A stretch of 50,809 nt of DNA from Lachnospiraceae bacterium (GCA_022774505.1 JALFLW010000016.1:1-50809), one strand, 5' to 3'; numbered from the stretch's first letter, positions 8,178-16,952 are shown. Notes: generated by a model not told the origin, from the sequence alone. Translations and numbers: made by a program.

Positions 8178-9419
8178 CTAACCCTGCCATTTTTTAAAGC
8201 AGAGTACCGCATTGTGTCCACCAAATCCAAGAGAGTTTGATAATACATATTCTACATTATCCATCTTTCTTCCCTCATTCGGAATGATATCAAGATCACA
8301 TTCCGGATCCGGTGTTTTGTAATTGATCGTTGCCGGCAGGAAATTGTCCTGCATCGCCTTTACACAGATAATTGACTCAATGGCTCCTGCTGCACCCAGC
8401 AGATGACCTGTCATTGACTTTGTGGAGCTGACAGGCACTTTATGTGCTGCATCTCCCATAGCAAGCTTAATTGCTGCAGTCTCCGCCACTTCATTCGCAT
8501 GTGTGCTTGTACCATGAGCATTAATATAGGATACCTGCTCGGGTTTAATTCCCGCTTCTTCCATAGCAAGCTCCATCGCCTTAGCCGCACCGGAACCATC
8601 CGGTGAAGGAGACGTAATATGATATGCATCTCCATTAGAGCCATATCCCACAATTTCACCGTAAATCTTTGCTCCTCTGGCTTTTGCATGCTCCAGTTCT
8701 TCCAGGATCAGCACGCCTGCCCCCTCTGACATAACGAAACCATCTCTGTCCTTATCAAATGGTTTACAGGCATCCTTAGGGTCTGGATTTCTTGATAATG
8801 CAGTAAGATTTGTAAATCCTGCAATACCTATACGGCAGATAGCCGCTTCTGCGCCCCCTGCAAACATTACATCCTGCCTGCCATCCTTAATCTGTCGGAA
8901 TGCATCGCCTATGGCATTCGTACCGGTTGCACATGCTGTCACTACATTCTCGCAGATTCCTTTTGCGCCATAGCGTATCGCAATATTTCCTGCAGCCATA
9001 TTTCCTATTGTCATAGTAATAAACAAAGGAGAGACGCGGGCAGGTCCCCGGTCGTTCATCTTAGTCACCTGTTCCTCCATGGTCATCAGACCACCGACAC
9101 CGGATCCGACGATCACACCAACTCTGTCGGCATCCTCCTTTTCCATATCCAGTCCACTGTCCTCAAATGCCTGTACGGCTGCCCCAAGGGCATATACTGC
9201 AAAGAGATCATTTCTCTTGACATCCTTTTTTGTCATGTAAAGCTCCGGATCAAAGCCCTCCACTTCTCCTGCAATCTTCACTTTAAACTCTTCCGTGTCA
9301 AATTTTGTGATCATATTTATACCACACTGTCCCTTTTTAATATTATCCCAAAAGGTATCCACGGTACTTCCCAAAGGTGTCACAGCACCCATTCCTGTCA
9401 CGACTACTCTTCTTGCCAT
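8178..9419 (-). CDS. fabF: Beta-ketoacyl-ACP synthase II
   Basis: 413 aa; start ATG at 9419 (MARRVVVTGMGAVTPLG) with GAGGG upstream. It is a condensing enzyme that extends acyl-ACP with malonyl-ACP. The catalytic Cys is in the segment NVVTACATGTNAIGDA, the two His lie in NAHGTSTHANE and TGHLLGAAGAIE, and the conserved Lys in TKSMTGH. The glycine-rich C-terminal loop SNSLGFGGHNAVLCFKK is complete. FabF, not FabB, is assigned from overall length and the absence of a second elongation synthase. It lies between fabG and accB. Confidence 0.96.
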   Translation of the reverse strand: MARRVVVTGMGAVTPLGSTVDTFWDNIKKGQCGINMITKFDTEEFKVKIAGEVEGFDPELYMTKKDVKRNDLFAVYALGAAVQAFEDSGLDMEKEDADRVGVIVGSGVGGLMTMEEQVTKMNDRGPARVSPLFITMTIGNMAAGNIAIRYGAKGICENVVTACATGTNAIGDAFRQIKDGRQDVMFAGGAEAAICRIGIAGFTNLTALSRNPDPKDACKPFDKDRDGFVMSEGAGVLILEELEHAKARGAKIYGEIVGYGSNGDAYHITSPSPDGSGAAKAMELAMEEAGIKPEQVSYINAHGTSTHANEVAETAAIKLAMGDAAHKVPVSSTKSMTGHLLGAAGAIESIICVKAMQDNFLPATINYKTPDPECDLDIIPNEGRKMDNVEYVLSNSLGFGGHNAVLCFKKWQG

Positions 9420-9472
9420 TTTTTTACCCTCATTTCTACGTTTGTTTCACTGACAAATTTTCCTTTGACGGA

Positions 9473-10201
9473 TTACATTACCATACCGCCATCTACATTA
9501 AGCACCTGCCCTGTAATATAATCATTTTTTGCAAGAAATACAGCTGCTCTTGCAATATCATCGACCTTCCCGGCCCTCTTTAATGGAATCGCACTGAGGA
9601 TTGCCTCCTGTACGTTTTCCTTCAATACGGCTGTCATATCCGTCTCCACAAATCCCGGAGCAATAGCATTACAGGTAATCCCTCTGGATGCCAGTTCTTT
9701 TGCGGTTGATTTCGTCAAACCAATAATCCCCGCCTTGGATGCCGCATAATTGGTCTGACCGATATTTCCATTAATTCCTACAACCGAAGCCATATTGATG
9801 ATTGCTCCGCTTTTCTGTTTCAGCATAACACCACTGACATGACGGATCATATTAAATGTGCCCTTCAGATTTGTATTAATGACATCATCAAACTGTTCTT
9901 CTGTCATTCTCATCAAAAGCATGTCCTTTGTAATTCCTGCGTTGTTCACAAGAACATCAATGCTTCCCAGCTCATTCTTCACTTCCTTGATCATATCAGA
10001 CACAAATGAAAAATCACTGACATCGCCCTGAACCGGTTTGCAGGTTACTTCGCATGCCTCAATCTCCCGGATGACCTCCTCATCCACATGACTATGATAA
10101 TTTAATACAATATTACATCCTTCCCTTGCAAAAGCAAGTGCGATCGCTTTTCCTATTCCCTTAGCAGCTCCTGTGACAATCACATTTTTCCCTTTTAACA
10201 T
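9473..10201 (-). CDS. fabG: 3-oxoacyl-ACP reductase
   Basis: 242 aa short-chain dehydrogenase that reduces beta-ketoacyl-ACP with NADPH. The Rossmann glycine motif TGAAKGIGKAIA is at 10-21, NNAG near 86-89, and the Ser-Tyr-Lys catalytic set lies in NMASVVGINGN and NYAASKAG (about 136-160). The end LNVDGGMVM is the usual FabG C-terminus. The ATG at 10201 follows GAGGAGG. It is located immediately downstream of fabD, as in most clostridial fab operons. Confidence 0.96.
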   Translation of the reverse strand: MLKGKNVIVTGAAKGIGKAIALAFAREGCNIVLNYHSHVDEEVIREIEACEVTCKPVQGDVSDFSFVSDMIKEVKNELGSIDVLVNNAGITKDMLLMRMTEEQFDDVINTNLKGTFNMIRHVSGVMLKQKSGAIINMASVVGINGNIGQTNYAASKAGIIGLTKSTAKELASRGITCNAIAPGFVETDMTAVLKENVQEAILSAIPLKRAGKVDDIARAAVFLAKNDYITGQVLNVDGGMVM

Positions 10202-10225
10202 AATTCCTCCTCTTGGTTTGCTGTT

Positions 10226-11167
10226 CTATACAGCTTCGTGAAGTTTTTTCATGGTTTTATCCAAAGATGACAGATCCTCTACATTCATAATATTTACTCC
10301 CTTCAGAGTCCTTTTCACAAAACCTGTCAATGCCTTGCCCGGTCCTAATTCAATGAATGTATCCGCACCCTGCTCATTCATGTTTTGTATAATATCTGCC
10401 CATCTTACCGGACAGCATACCTGTTTCGTCAATATAGGGATAATGTCCTCTTTTGCGGACACAACCTGTGCATTCACATTAGTATATACAGGAATTTTCA
10501 TATCCGAAATATGCATCTTTTCCAATTCCGGCTTTAGCCGGTCAGATGCCGGTTGCAGAAGCGAGGTATGGAATGGTCCGCTAACCTTTAATTTTACGGC
10601 AAGCTTCGCTCCTTTTTCTTTCGCTATCTCGGCTGCCTTTGCTGCCGCCTCTGTCTTTCCGGCTATCACAATCTGTCCCGGTGCATTATAATTCGCCGGC
10701 ACAGCCAGTCCCATTCCTAATGCAGTTGCCTCCTCACAGGCAGCCTCTACCAGCTCCTGTTCCAGACCGATGATCGCATACATTGCTCCCTCACCGGAAG
10801 GTACTGCCTCTGTCATAAACTTTCCACGCTTTTGTACCAGAGCAACCGCCTCCTCAAAGTCCATTGCTCCGCTTGCGACATACGCTGAATATTCTCCTAA
10901 GCTGAGTCCTGCTGTCATATTAGCACGAACTCCCTGTTCCTCGAGTACTTTCATTGCCGCAATACTCATTGTTAATATTGCCGGCTGGGCAAATTCCGTT
11001 TCCCCTAATTTCTTTTCATCCTGAAAACAAATATCCTTAATGGAATATCCTAATACAGCATCTGCTCGATCAAAAATATCTTTGGCTACAGTATAATTCT
11101 GGTACAATTCCTTTCCCATTCCTGCATACTGTGCACCCTGTCCGCTAAACATAAATACAGTTTTCAT
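10226..11167 (-). CDS. fabD: Malonyl-CoA:ACP transacylase
   Basis: 313 aa from the ATG at 11167 (MKTVFMFSGQGAQYAGMGKE), with GGAGG 7 nt upstream. It loads malonate onto ACP. FSGQGAQ is at about 7-13, the nucleophile Ser in GLSLGEYSAY (about 87-96) and the catalytic His in VSGPFHTSLL (about 195-204). The family motif is usually GHSLGE, and the Leu here replaces the His beside the nucleophile; I believe this is common among related Clostridia, but cannot check. Unusually for this operon type, fabD follows acpP directly without an enoyl reductase in between. Confidence 0.95.
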   Translation of the reverse strand: MKTVFMFSGQGAQYAGMGKELYQNYTVAKDIFDRADAVLGYSIKDICFQDEKKLGETEFAQPAILTMSIAAMKVLEEQGVRANMTAGLSLGEYSAYVASGAMDFEEAVALVQKRGKFMTEAVPSGEGAMYAIIGLEQELVEAACEEATALGMGLAVPANYNAPGQIVIAGKTEAAAKAAEIAKEKGAKLAVKLKVSGPFHTSLLQPASDRLKPELEKMHISDMKIPVYTNVNAQVVSAKEDIIPILTKQVCCPVRWADIIQNMNEQGADTFIELGPGKALTGFVKRTLKGVNIMNVEDLSSLDKTMKKLHEAV

Positions 11168-11190
11168 GAACTTTCCTCCACACTTCAAAA

Positions 11191-11262
11191 GACAGTGTCT
11201 CCGATAACAAAATGATGAGAACCCCGTAGGACGAGGTTCTCAACTTTACGGTCTTCACTGTC
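11191..11262 (-). ncRNA. Structured acpP-fabD inter-gene element
   Basis: Three complementary pairs lie within 72 bases: an outer stem GACAGTG/CACTGTC (11256-11262 with 11191-11197), an inner stem GAGAACC/GGTTCTC (11217-11223 and 11235-11241), and a pair CCGTA/TACGG (11224-11228 and 11247-11251) that crosses the inner stem. The crossing pair could form a pseudoknot or an alternative fold; with no spacer on one side, a full pseudoknot would be sterically tight. Four T residues follow the outer stem on the operon strand, and fabD begins 23 nt later. A 28-codon frame passes through the element, but its ribosome site touches the ATG. It may set the ratio of abundant ACP to the enzymes downstream. 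Confidence 0.5.
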
Positions 11263-11292
11263 CGTTTTCATCCTTTTGCTGTGATGATCGTA

Positions 11293-11514
11293 TTATTTGT
11301 TGTTCTCAACAAAATCAACGATGTCTTTTACAGTAACAATAGACTCCGGCTCTTCAATAGATACTTCGAACTCGTCCTCAATATCATTGATGATCTGGAA
11401 TACATCCAAAGAATCCGCATCAAGATCTTCCTTTACATTTGTATCCAAAGTGATCTCATCTTCATCCTTTCCAAGCTGTGAAGCAATGATTTCTCTGATC
11501 TTCTCAAATACCAT
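11293..11514 (-). CDS. acpP: Acyl carrier protein
   Basis: 73 aa, acidic. The phosphopantetheine Ser lies in DLDADSLDVFQIIN (the DSL motif at about 34-36). It carries growing acyl chains for all Fab enzymes encoded next to it. The ATG at 11514 has GGAGG 8 nt upstream. It sits second in the operon, between fabH and a structured spacer ahead of fabD. The sequence is of normal length and no partner phosphopantetheinyl transferase is seen in the window. Confidence 0.96.
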   Translation of the reverse strand: MVFEKIREIIASQLGKDEDEITLDTNVKEDLDADSLDVFQIINDIEDEFEVSIEEPESIVTVKDIVDFVENNK

Positions 11515-11581
11515 GTTTAGTTCCTCCTAAAGATATTGTTAATTTAATTTATATTGACTGTGATACCACAGTAATACACAT

Positions 11582-12559
11582 CTACCACTGAACAAGCAGT
11601 GTTCCCCAGGTCAGACCTCCTCCGAATCCACAGAGGATGATCTTGTCACCCTTTTTCAGCAGTCCTTTTTCATTCATCTCATTTAGTGCGATCGGAATGC
11701 TCGCTGCTGATGTATTTCCATAATGTTCAATATTAATATAAAAACGATCCATCGGAATCTTCAGTTTTCTTGAAGCCACCTCTACGATCCTTAAGTTTGC
11801 CTGATGAGGCACAAAATATGTAATATCCTCCGCTGACAAGCCAGCTGTTTCTAATACCTTATTTACACCGGAAACAATCTTTTTTGTTGCAAATTTAAAA
11901 ACCTCTCTGCCATCCATAGTGACATGTCCACATTCCGTCTGTGCTTCAACCTGATTAAATGCATTGGAAGGTACCAATTTTCTCGCAGTCAACACCTCAT
12001 ACATATCGCCCTTAGAACCAAGCTCCTCAATCAGTATCCCTTCCTCCGTCTCAGAGCGTTCCAACAGGACTCCCGCTGCTCCATCTCCAAACAAAACACA
12101 GGTAGAACGATCCTTCCAGTCTACAATCTTTGATAAAATCTCTCCTCCGATAACTAATGCATTTTTATATACACCGCACCGGATAAACTTATCAGCTACA
12201 CTGACACCATACAGGAAACCGGAACAGGCTGCCGTAACATCAAATGCCACTGCATTAACTGCTCCCACTGCTTTCTGCACCATGCATGCTGCACTTGGAG
12301 TACAATAATCTGCCGTAACGGTTGCTACGATGATCAGTTCCACATCCTCCGGGGTAATACCGGCTCTCTCTATGATCTGTCGGGCGGCTTGTGCCGTGTA
12401 ATACGATAAATCTTCGCCCCCCGAAATATGTCTTTCTCCAATCCCTGTTCTCTGTCTGATCCACTCGTCGCTGGTATCCATTATCTTTGCCAGATCATCA
12501 TTTGTGATGATCTGACTTGGTATTCCTGCTCCGGTGGCCACAATTTTCGATGTAACCAT
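11582..12559 (-). CDS. fabH: Beta-ketoacyl-ACP synthase III
   Basis: 325 aa, first gene of the fatty acid operon. It starts chain synthesis by condensing an acyl-CoA with malonyl-ACP. The Cys-His-Asn triad is visible: Cys in VTAACSGFLYG (about 108-118), His in FVPHQANLRIVE (about 250-261) and Asn in GNTSAASIPIAL (about 280-291). The N-terminal SKIVATGAGIPSQIITNDDL is typical. ATG at 12559 with GGAG 6-7 nt upstream. A strong promoter lies directly upstream, so the ten genes to accA are probably one transcript. Confidence 0.96.
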   Translation of the reverse strand: MVTSKIVATGAGIPSQIITNDDLAKIMDTSDEWIRQRTGIGERHISGGEDLSYYTAQAARQIIERAGITPEDVELIIVATVTADYCTPSAACMVQKAVGAVNAVAFDVTAACSGFLYGVSVADKFIRCGVYKNALVIGGEILSKIVDWKDRSTCVLFGDGAAGVLLERSETEEGILIEELGSKGDMYEVLTARKLVPSNAFNQVEAQTECGHVTMDGREVFKFATKKIVSGVNKVLETAGLSAEDITYFVPHQANLRIVEVASRKLKIPMDRFYINIEHYGNTSAASIPIALNEMNEKGLLKKGDKIILCGFGGGLTWGTLLVQW

Positions 12560-12596
12560 TTTTTTCTCCTATTCACTTTTTCATTTTCACATAACA

Positions 12597-12626
12597 AGTA
12601 TATGACACATCACATCATTACGTCAA
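12597..12626 (-). promoter_or_regulatory. Promoter of the fab-acc operon
   Basis: On the minus strand, TTGACG (12621-12626), an 18-bp spacer and TATACT (12597-12602). It starts transcription about 30 nt before the fabH ATG and partly inside the gap after the CheY-like gene. I see no FapR-type or FabT-type palindrome over it, and no fapR/fabT gene beside it. Confidence 0.75.
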
Positions 12627-12646
12627 CAACTTCTTTGCAATCATGC

Positions 12647-13015
12647 TTAAGCAAATTTTGATACCATCTCTAATGAAGCTAATAATACATCAGCCTCCAA
12701 CGGCTTCGGAATCAAATGTTTCACCCCTATGCCTTTCACTTCCTCCATGGTTCCTGAATCGCATAAGGAACTCAGCATCAGAATCTTCACATCCGGATCC
12801 TGTTTTTTCAGGATTTCAGCCGTTTCCAGGCCATTGATCCCCGGCATGATAATATCCAGAATAACAATATCCGGCTTTAATTCCTTATACAACTCTATTC
12901 CCTCTTCACCATTCTTGGCATAACCGATCACTTCATATCCATTGTCCTCCACGATATCCTTGATCTGTTTTGAAGCAAACGGGGAATCATCAACCACCAT
13001 GATCGTTGTACTCAT
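12647..13015 (-). CDS. CheY-like single-domain response regulator
   Basis: 122 aa made of one receiver domain. MVVDDSPF supplies the acidic pocket (Asp9-Asp10), VILDIIMPG contains the phosphoacceptor Asp near 53, SS near 82-83 the conserved Ser/Thr position, and IPKPL the conserved Lys near 104. There is no output domain, so it acts by protein contact, as CheY does at the flagellar switch. Its ATG overlaps the stop of the CheX-like gene by four bases (ATGA), which argues that they function together. The gene lies immediately before the fab promoter. Whether it is the main CheY or an accessory one cannot be told. Confidence 0.88.
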   Translation of the reverse strand: MSTTIMVVDDSPFASKQIKDIVEDNGYEVIGYAKNGEEGIELYKELKPDIVILDIIMPGINGLETAEILKKQDPDVKILMLSSLCDSGTMEEVKGIGVKHLIPKPLEADVLLASLEMVSKFA

Positions 13016-13494
13016 ATATCTTCTCCTCCATTCTGTTGAAAATCAAACTGAATAATAAATCTTATTAATCCCTGACCATTCTGATATGCCAGTCTGATAC
13101 AGTGCATCGACTCGTTTATTTCAAGATCAGGTTCTGCGGCTCCACAATATTCCGGAGTTGACAATTTTGATATACTGCCTGTCAGCGTATTTACCTTCGA
13201 TACGATTCTCCCACAGACAATGTTCATGTACTCATTTAAATATAATGGCCGCTCGCTGTCAGGCGGCATGCCTCCTCCGTACATTCCTGAAATAATGCTG
13301 TCGCACATGCGTTCATTTATCTCGCATAGGATGTCTGCCAGGAAAAATCCTCTGGTATGTATCATAACTGTTGTATATTTGTCTTCTGTACATTGCTGTG
13401 TATCTATCTTTTCCAGATCAAGACCCGCCAACGCCCTTGTCACAGATATCACTTCCCTGTTAGGGATGCGAAGTATATTCCGAACATCCTCCAA
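13012..13494 (-). CDS. CheX-like chemotaxis phosphatase domain protein
   Basis: 160 aa, starting at a TTG (13494) with an excellent ribosome site, AGGAGGTG. The segment LNEYMNIVCGRIVSKVN (about 93-109) resembles the CheC/CheX/FliY motif in which Glu and Asn attack phospho-CheY; the usual final Asn of the motif appears as Arg. SIISGMYGGGMP (about 68-79) also fits the fold. Members of this family dephosphorylate CheY-P. The overlap with the downstream CheY-like gene supports that pairing. No kinase or receptor is encoded nearby. Confidence 0.7.
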   Translation of the reverse strand: MEDVRNILRIPNREVISVTRALAGLDLEKIDTQQCTEDKYTTVMIHTRGFFLADILCEINERMCDSIISGMYGGGMPPDSERPLYLNEYMNIVCGRIVSKVNTLTGSISKLSTPEYCGAAEPDLEINESMHCIRLAYQNGQGLIRFIIQFDFQQNGGEDI

Positions 13495-13520
13495 AAGCGT
13501 GCCACCTCCTCCGTACTTTA

Positions 13521-13922
13521 TTATTTATCAATAAAGCGCATTCTGGCATTCGCTGAACTTTTCTTCTCTCCCGTTGATCTTGCCGGGGATTGGTATAAGC
13601 TTTCGAATGAATTAGTCATTGTCTTTTTGCACTCTTTGCAAAATCTGCCTGTCAATATAGCAGCCCCACACTTCTCACATTGAATAACTACCCCTGAGTC
13701 CTTAGAAAAACTCAGTCTTTCTTCTCTGATCCACCGCTTAAGCTGCTGCATCGGCACCTCTGTCTCTTCAGAAACCATTGCGATAGAACTTTTGGGATTT
13801 TCCCTGATATACTGCTTTACTACTGCAAATTTTTCTTCCATCTTTTTATTGCACAGCGGACACAGAGGATTCCCCGTGAAGTTAAACAGACCTCCGCACA
13901 ATTTACAATTTCTCACATCCAT
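13521..13922 (-). CDS. YvyF-like flagellar operon protein (TIGR03826 type)
   Basis: 133 aa from the ATG at 13922 (MDVRNCKLCGGLFNF), 8 nt after AAGGAG; an ATG two codons earlier is too close to it. Cys pairs CKLC and CPLC (about 6-24) form an N-terminal zinc ribbon. A helix-turn-helix-like part follows (SSIAMVSEETEVPMQQLKRW, 45-64), then a second Cys set CEKC and CKEC (about 81-97). B. subtilis YvyF lies between comFC and flgM and has a modulating role in flagellar gene expression. Here it also follows comF, but flgM, flgK and flgL are not in the window. Function is inferred from resemblance and context. Confidence 0.8.
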   Translation of the reverse strand: MDVRNCKLCGGLFNFTGNPLCPLCNKKMEEKFAVVKQYIRENPKSSIAMVSEETEVPMQQLKRWIREERLSFSKDSGVVIQCEKCGAAILTGRFCKECKKTMTNSFESLYQSPARSTGEKKSSANARMRFIDK

Positions 13923-13934
13923 ACTCATCTCTCC

Positions 13935-14663
13935 TTAACTGCCACTTCCAATGCATACACACAAAAAATAAATTTTGCTGATCCCAATGCTTCGAAGCAC
14001 CCTGGAACATGCTTCCATTGTACTTCCGGTAGTATAAATATCGTCTATGATTATAACACACTCCGGAAGTCGATTCAACTCTTCCCTCCCGCTGCCCGGA
14101 CAAAATGCATCTTCTAGATTTTTTAATCTTTCTGCTGCCGTCAGTTCCTTCTGAGGTTTTGTTTTCCGCACACGCATCAGCAGATCTGTGCGTACTTCAG
14201 CCTGCATCATTTTTCCCAGATGCACTGCTATAAGCTCCGCCTGATTATAGCCCCTCTTATTCAATCTGCTTCGGTGTATTGGAACCGGAATCAATGCATC
14301 AGGCCGGATCTGCTCGATCCATTTATGATACCTTTTATATAACTGCTGTGCATATATCCCTGCATACTCCCGGCGGCCGGAATACTTAAAACGTGCTATT
14401 GACTCCTGCATGCTGCCGTCATAAAGAAGCAGGGCATTTCCTGAAAGAAAAGCATATTTTTTTCCACGGCAGTCACCACAAAACTCCTCTTCCTCCTCCA
14501 ATGGCTTTCCACAGCGGCAGCATTTCGGTTCACGGATGTACTTAATTCTCGTCAAACACTCCGGACATATGCCACTTTCCCCCACTGCCAGGACATTATC
14601 ACACACCGGACATCTCGCAGGATAAAAAAAATCCAAAACTTTGTCACGAAAGCTCTTTTGCAT
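13935..14663 (-). CDS. comFC: ComF family (ComFC-like) phosphoribosyltransferase-fold protein
   Basis: 242 aa. The N-terminus has zinc-binding Cys pairs (CPVC and CPEC about 18-36, then CCRCGK and CGDC about 48-67). The C-terminal phosphoribosyltransferase fold ends with the PRPP-binding loop VIIIDDIYTTGSTM (about 203-216). ComF proteins are needed for DNA uptake in competent bacteria; the biochemical role is not settled. The ATG at 14663 has GGAGGTG upstream and lies inside the end of recD2 (20-base overlap), so the two are co-transcribed and probably translationally coupled. Confidence 0.9.
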   Translation of the reverse strand: MQKSFRDKVLDFFYPARCPVCDNVLAVGESGICPECLTRIKYIREPKCCRCGKPLEEEEEFCGDCRGKKYAFLSGNALLLYDGSMQESIARFKYSGRREYAGIYAQQLYKRYHKWIEQIRPDALIPVPIHRSRLNKRGYNQAELIAVHLGKMMQAEVRTDLLMRVRKTKPQKELTAAERLKNLEDAFCPGSGREELNRLPECVIIIDDIYTTGSTMEACSRVLRSIGISKIYFLCVCIGSGS

Positions 14664-16890
14664 CAGTCACCTCCATCTCCTGTATTCTCTGCCATAAACT
14701 GGAATATCTCTTTTTTTCATTTATATTACAGATCATCTGATCCACCATCTGACTGCTTCCTACAATGGTTACACATTTTTTCGCTCTTGTCACTGCAGTA
14801 TATAACAGATTTCTATTAAAAAGCATTTTCGGACCATTCAGAATTGGAAGAATCACGGCCGGATACTCGCTTCCCTGCGATTTATGTATTGTAATTGCAT
14901 AGGCAAGTTCCAGCTCTTCCATGTCCGAAAAATCGTACTCCGCCGTCTTTCCCTCCTCAAACTCTACTGTAACAGTCTCTGTCAAAGCGGAAATTGTACG
15001 GATCACACCACTGTCACCATTAAATACCCCATCCCCCTCTTCATAAGTATCACCAAAATCATTGATTTTTTTCCATTTCAACTGATAATTATTTTTGATC
15101 TGCATGACCTTGTCTTTCTCCCGGAATAAAACCCCATGAAATTCTCTCTCCACTTTATCCGGAGCCGGTGGATTCAAATACCTCTGCAATACCATGTTTA
15201 AATTTAATATTCCCAGCTCGCCCTTTCTCATCGGAGCCAGCACCTGAATATCATAAGGCGATGCGTTTACATACGGTGGTAGCTTTTGCACGATCAACTG
15301 AATGACCACATTAATAATATCCTGTGTCTGATTCCTCTCCAAACAGAAAAAATCTCTGCTGCCTTTTCTATATTCCACAGGTTCTCCACGATTTATCCTG
15401 TGTGCATTTAATATAATGTCGCTTTCCGCCGCCTGCCGGAATACCTTTTCCAAACGAACTACATGACAAAATTTTGATCTTATCATATCCTTCAGAACAT
15501 TTCCCGGGCCCACCGAAGGCAGCTGGTTCGCATCTCCTACCATAATGAGTCTGGTCCCCGGCACAAGTGCCCGCAAAAGTGCATGCATTAAATATATATC
15601 CACCATAGACATTTCGTCGATGATCACAACATCCGCTTCCAGAGGCTGCTGCTCATTTCTCTCAAAATGCATCCCCCCTCTGTCATCCCCTTCCACGGAT
15701 CCGGTCAGTTCCAACAGCCTGTGTATTGTTTGTGCCTCATAGCCGGTCGTTTCCGACATTCTTTTTGCTGCTCTCCCTGTAGGTGCAGCCAGCAGGATAT
15801 CCATCCCTTCTTTTTCAAAGAGCCGGACGATCGTATTGATCGTGGTAGTCTTTCCCGTTCCGGGTCCACCCATAATGATCATAACACCATTCTGCATAGC
15901 CTGAAATACGGCTTTTCTCTGCATATCATCCAATTCGATATTCTCCGAATTTTCAACTGCTTTTACCTTCTTTGTAAGCTCTTTTTCTTTCAGCGGAAAA
16001 TCAAGATTCAGATCCAGAAGCATCCTGGCACAGTCCATTTCCATATAATATAGTCTGCCATAATACAAGCATCGCTGTCCATCGATTTCTCTGCTTATTA
16101 TCTGCTTATTCATACAAAGTTCATCCACATGACAGTCTACTAAAGCCGGTTCGAGATTAAGAAGTAAGGCAGCCTCATTTACCAATTCCTTCTGTGGCAG
16201 ATAGCAATGTCCCTGTGTGGTGGACTGCTGCAGACAATAGACGATCCCCGCCTGGATCCGAAAATCCGAATCCTGATAAAATCCCGCCTGACGAGCGATC
16301 TCATCTGCAATCTTAAAACCGACTCCCGAAATGTCCTCCGCGAGTCTGTATGGATTCGTTCGCAGCACCTCATACATCTCCTGCCCATACTGTCTGTATA
16401 TTTTCACCGCCAGATTCATGCTGATCCCATAATCCTGTAAAAATATCATTGCCTGACGCATTTCCCGTTTTTCATTAAATTGTTTTGCAGCCTGGATCGC
16501 CATCTTCATACTGATCCCTTTGACTTCTGCAAGACGTTCCGGTTCCTCTTCAAATATACGGAATGTATCCTCTTTAAATTTTTTCACAATACGTGCTGCC
16601 AGAGCAGGCCCTATTCCTTTGATAGCTCCTGAACCCAGATATTTTTCTACAGCCATAGAATCTTTTGGCTGCTTCTCCTCATAAGAGGACACCTTGATCT
16701 GCTCTCCGTACTCTTTATGGACAACTTTCTCTCCACGGACTACCAGATACTGTCCCTCTGCTACATACGAAAAACAGCCTACACAGCAGATTTCATCATC
16801 CCACTCCGGATGTGACAGATGTAGTACCGTATATCCGTTTTCTTCATTTCGAAATACAATCCCCTCTACATATCCCTCAATTTCTTCCAT
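14644..16890 (-). CDS. recD2: RecD2-family ATP-dependent DNA helicase
   Basis: 748 aa. An N-terminal OB-like part and tandem helix-hairpin-helix elements (about 85-200: IKGIGPALAARIV, ISGVGFKIADEIA) precede the superfamily 1B motor. Walker A GGPGTGKTTTIN is at about 341-352, Walker B VVIIDEMSM near 422-430, motif III GDANQLPSVGPG, and AYAITIHKSQGSEYPAVILP (motifs V/VI region) near 660-680. RecD2 unwinds 5' to 3' and acts in DNA repair outside RecBCD. Length and order match RecD2, not RecD. ATG at 16890 with AGAGG upstream. It heads the set recD2-comFC-yvyF-cheX-cheY. Confidence 0.94.
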   Translation of the reverse strand: MEEIEGYVEGIVFRNEENGYTVLHLSHPEWDDEICCVGCFSYVAEGQYLVVRGEKVVHKEYGEQIKVSSYEEKQPKDSMAVEKYLGSGAIKGIGPALAARIVKKFKEDTFRIFEEEPERLAEVKGISMKMAIQAAKQFNEKREMRQAMIFLQDYGISMNLAVKIYRQYGQEMYEVLRTNPYRLAEDISGVGFKIADEIARQAGFYQDSDFRIQAGIVYCLQQSTTQGHCYLPQKELVNEAALLLNLEPALVDCHVDELCMNKQIISREIDGQRCLYYGRLYYMEMDCARMLLDLNLDFPLKEKELTKKVKAVENSENIELDDMQRKAVFQAMQNGVMIIMGGPGTGKTTTINTIVRLFEKEGMDILLAAPTGRAAKRMSETTGYEAQTIHRLLELTGSVEGDDRGGMHFERNEQQPLEADVVIIDEMSMVDIYLMHALLRALVPGTRLIMVGDANQLPSVGPGNVLKDMIRSKFCHVVRLEKVFRQAAESDIILNAHRINRGEPVEYRKGSRDFFCLERNQTQDIINVVIQLIVQKLPPYVNASPYDIQVLAPMRKGELGILNLNMVLQRYLNPPAPDKVEREFHGVLFREKDKVMQIKNNYQLKWKKINDFGDTYEEGDGVFNGDSGVIRTISALTETVTVEFEEGKTAEYDFSDMEELELAYAITIHKSQGSEYPAVILPILNGPKMLFNRNLLYTAVTRAKKCVTIVGSSQMVDQMICNINEKKRYSSLWQRIQEMEVTDAKELS

Positions 16891-16952
16891 CTGGTTCCTC
16901 TCTTCCCTCTATTGTCTTCTGAAGCACTTATTTAAAATTGTCAACCCTGTTC

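Noticed and set aside
11224-11251. Naming the acpP-fabD element a defined H-type pseudoknot riboswitch.
   Set aside because: The 3' strand of the crossing pair abuts the inner stem with no connecting base on one side, so both may not form together; no known riboswitch core is recognisable.
11180-11272. A 28-codon frame between acpP and fabD (starting MKTDSEDRKVENL).
   Set aside because: Its only possible ribosome site touches the ATG with no spacing, and the frame can be explained by the inverted repeats it passes through.
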